Below the pieces are notes generated by a model that worked only from the letters and a program-made list of their open reading frames with translations, was not told the DNA's origin and made no database searches. 64,000 nucleotides of DNA, from contig CAJIZN010000001.1 in NCBI GenBank assembly GCA_905182065.1, positions 62,001 to 126,000 on the forward strand. Direction: 5' to 3'. Position numbers and translations under genes: made by a program. Shown here piece by piece: positions 63,384-64,000 of this stretch (positions are counted from its first letter, which is position 1; each line of letters starts with the position of its first letter). The DNA is from Candidatus Marisimplicoccus framensis. Its GTDB lineage: Bacteria > Bacteroidota > Bacteroidia > Flavobacteriales > Flavobacteriaceae.

Positions 63384-64000
63384 TGAATAAACCTAAATTA
63401 AAAACAGTTGGAGAGTTAAAATCCAGCAACTACAAACAAAAGACATTGAATCAAGAGATTACTGGGAACCTTAGATTAAACTTATCCAAAGGGAAAAATG
63501 TTTTTTCAAATTTAATCGGATATGAAGAAACTGTTGTTCCAAGTGTTGAGAGAGCATTTCTTTCAAATCATAGTATTAATCTTCTTGGTTTAAGAGGTCA
63601 AGCAAAAACAAAACTTGCAAGAACATGTATAGATCTTTTAGATGAATGGATTCCTATTATTAAAGATTCTGAAACAAATGATGACCCTATAAATCCAATC
63701 TTTAAAAGTTCAATAGAAAAAATTAAGATTAATGGCGACAAAACAGAAATTGATTGGCTTCATAGAAGTGAAAGATTTTATGAAAAACTTGCAACTCCTG
63801 ATGTTACTGTTTCTGATTTAATTGGTGATATAGATCCTATCAAGGCCACTAACCTAAAATTATCATATTCTGATGAAGAGGTTATTCATTTTGGTTTGAT
63901 TCCAAGAGCTCATAGATGTATTTTCGTTCTAAACGAATTGCCTGATTTACAGCCTAGAATTCAAGTATCATTATTTTCAATTCTTGAAGAAAAAGAAATT
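63380..64000 (+). CDS. Magnesium-chelatase (ChlI/MoxR-like) AAA+ ATPase, partial at the window edge
   Basis: From ATGATG at 63380: MMNKPKLKTVGELKSSNYKQKTLNQEITGNL..., SINLLGLRGQAKTKLARTCIDLLDEW, RCIFVLNELPDLQPRIQVSLFSILEEKEI; open at the edge. Confidence 0.85.
   Translation, partial: MMNKPKLKTVGELKSSNYKQKTLNQEITGNLRLNLSKGKNVFSNLIGYEETVVPSVERAFLSNHSINLLGLRGQAKTKLARTCIDLLDEWIPIIKDSETNDDPINPIFKSSIEKIKINGDKTEIDWLHRSERFYEKLATPDVTVSDLIGDIDPIKATNLKLSYSDEEVIHFGLIPRAHRCIFVLNELPDLQPRIQVSLFSILEEKEI

Overview
The window is a low-GC Bacteroidota chromosome segment, most likely from a marine Flavobacteriia-like organism (inferred from gene content; no database search was run). It is almost entirely housekeeping or core metabolism. 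Main blocks: guaA (partial), bshC, and a sortilin/BNR-repeat protein; bL38(DUF4295)-rpmG-rpmB; cinA-C, FAH, DnaQ-like exonuclease, E2 and recR; htpG; a DUF5916 outer-membrane-type protein; queD-idi-rpoC-rpoB-rplL-rplJ-rplA-rplK-nusG-secE-tRNA-Trp-tuf; a ~9.4 kb block of mixed-strand accessory genes; tRNA Thr-Tyr-Gly-Thr, xerC-like recombinase and rpsU; a complete trpEGDCFBA operon; a probable sugar-acid (aldonate/KDG) catabolic cluster; mevalonate-pathway genes; and a VWA/AAA pair cut by the window edge. I saw no CRISPR array, rRNA, transposon, prophage or defence system. Main points for a second look: (1) a textbook trp attenuator with leader peptide MILIKTNWWWNFEK; (2) the same EVKAEEPAA repeat tail on two ribosomal proteins (bL38 and L10); (3) the tRNA-tuf operon split by the ~9.4 kb block, with hpf absent from its usual place; (4) a strong 30-nt hairpin between rplL and rpoB; (5) a DSD1-like dehydratase/RidA/GntP/Eda/KdgK cluster that could be an amino-sugar-acid route to KDG; (6) nine single-base frameshifts, including in rpoC and rplA, which most likely are sequencing or assembly errors. 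I did not find a convincing wholly new system.
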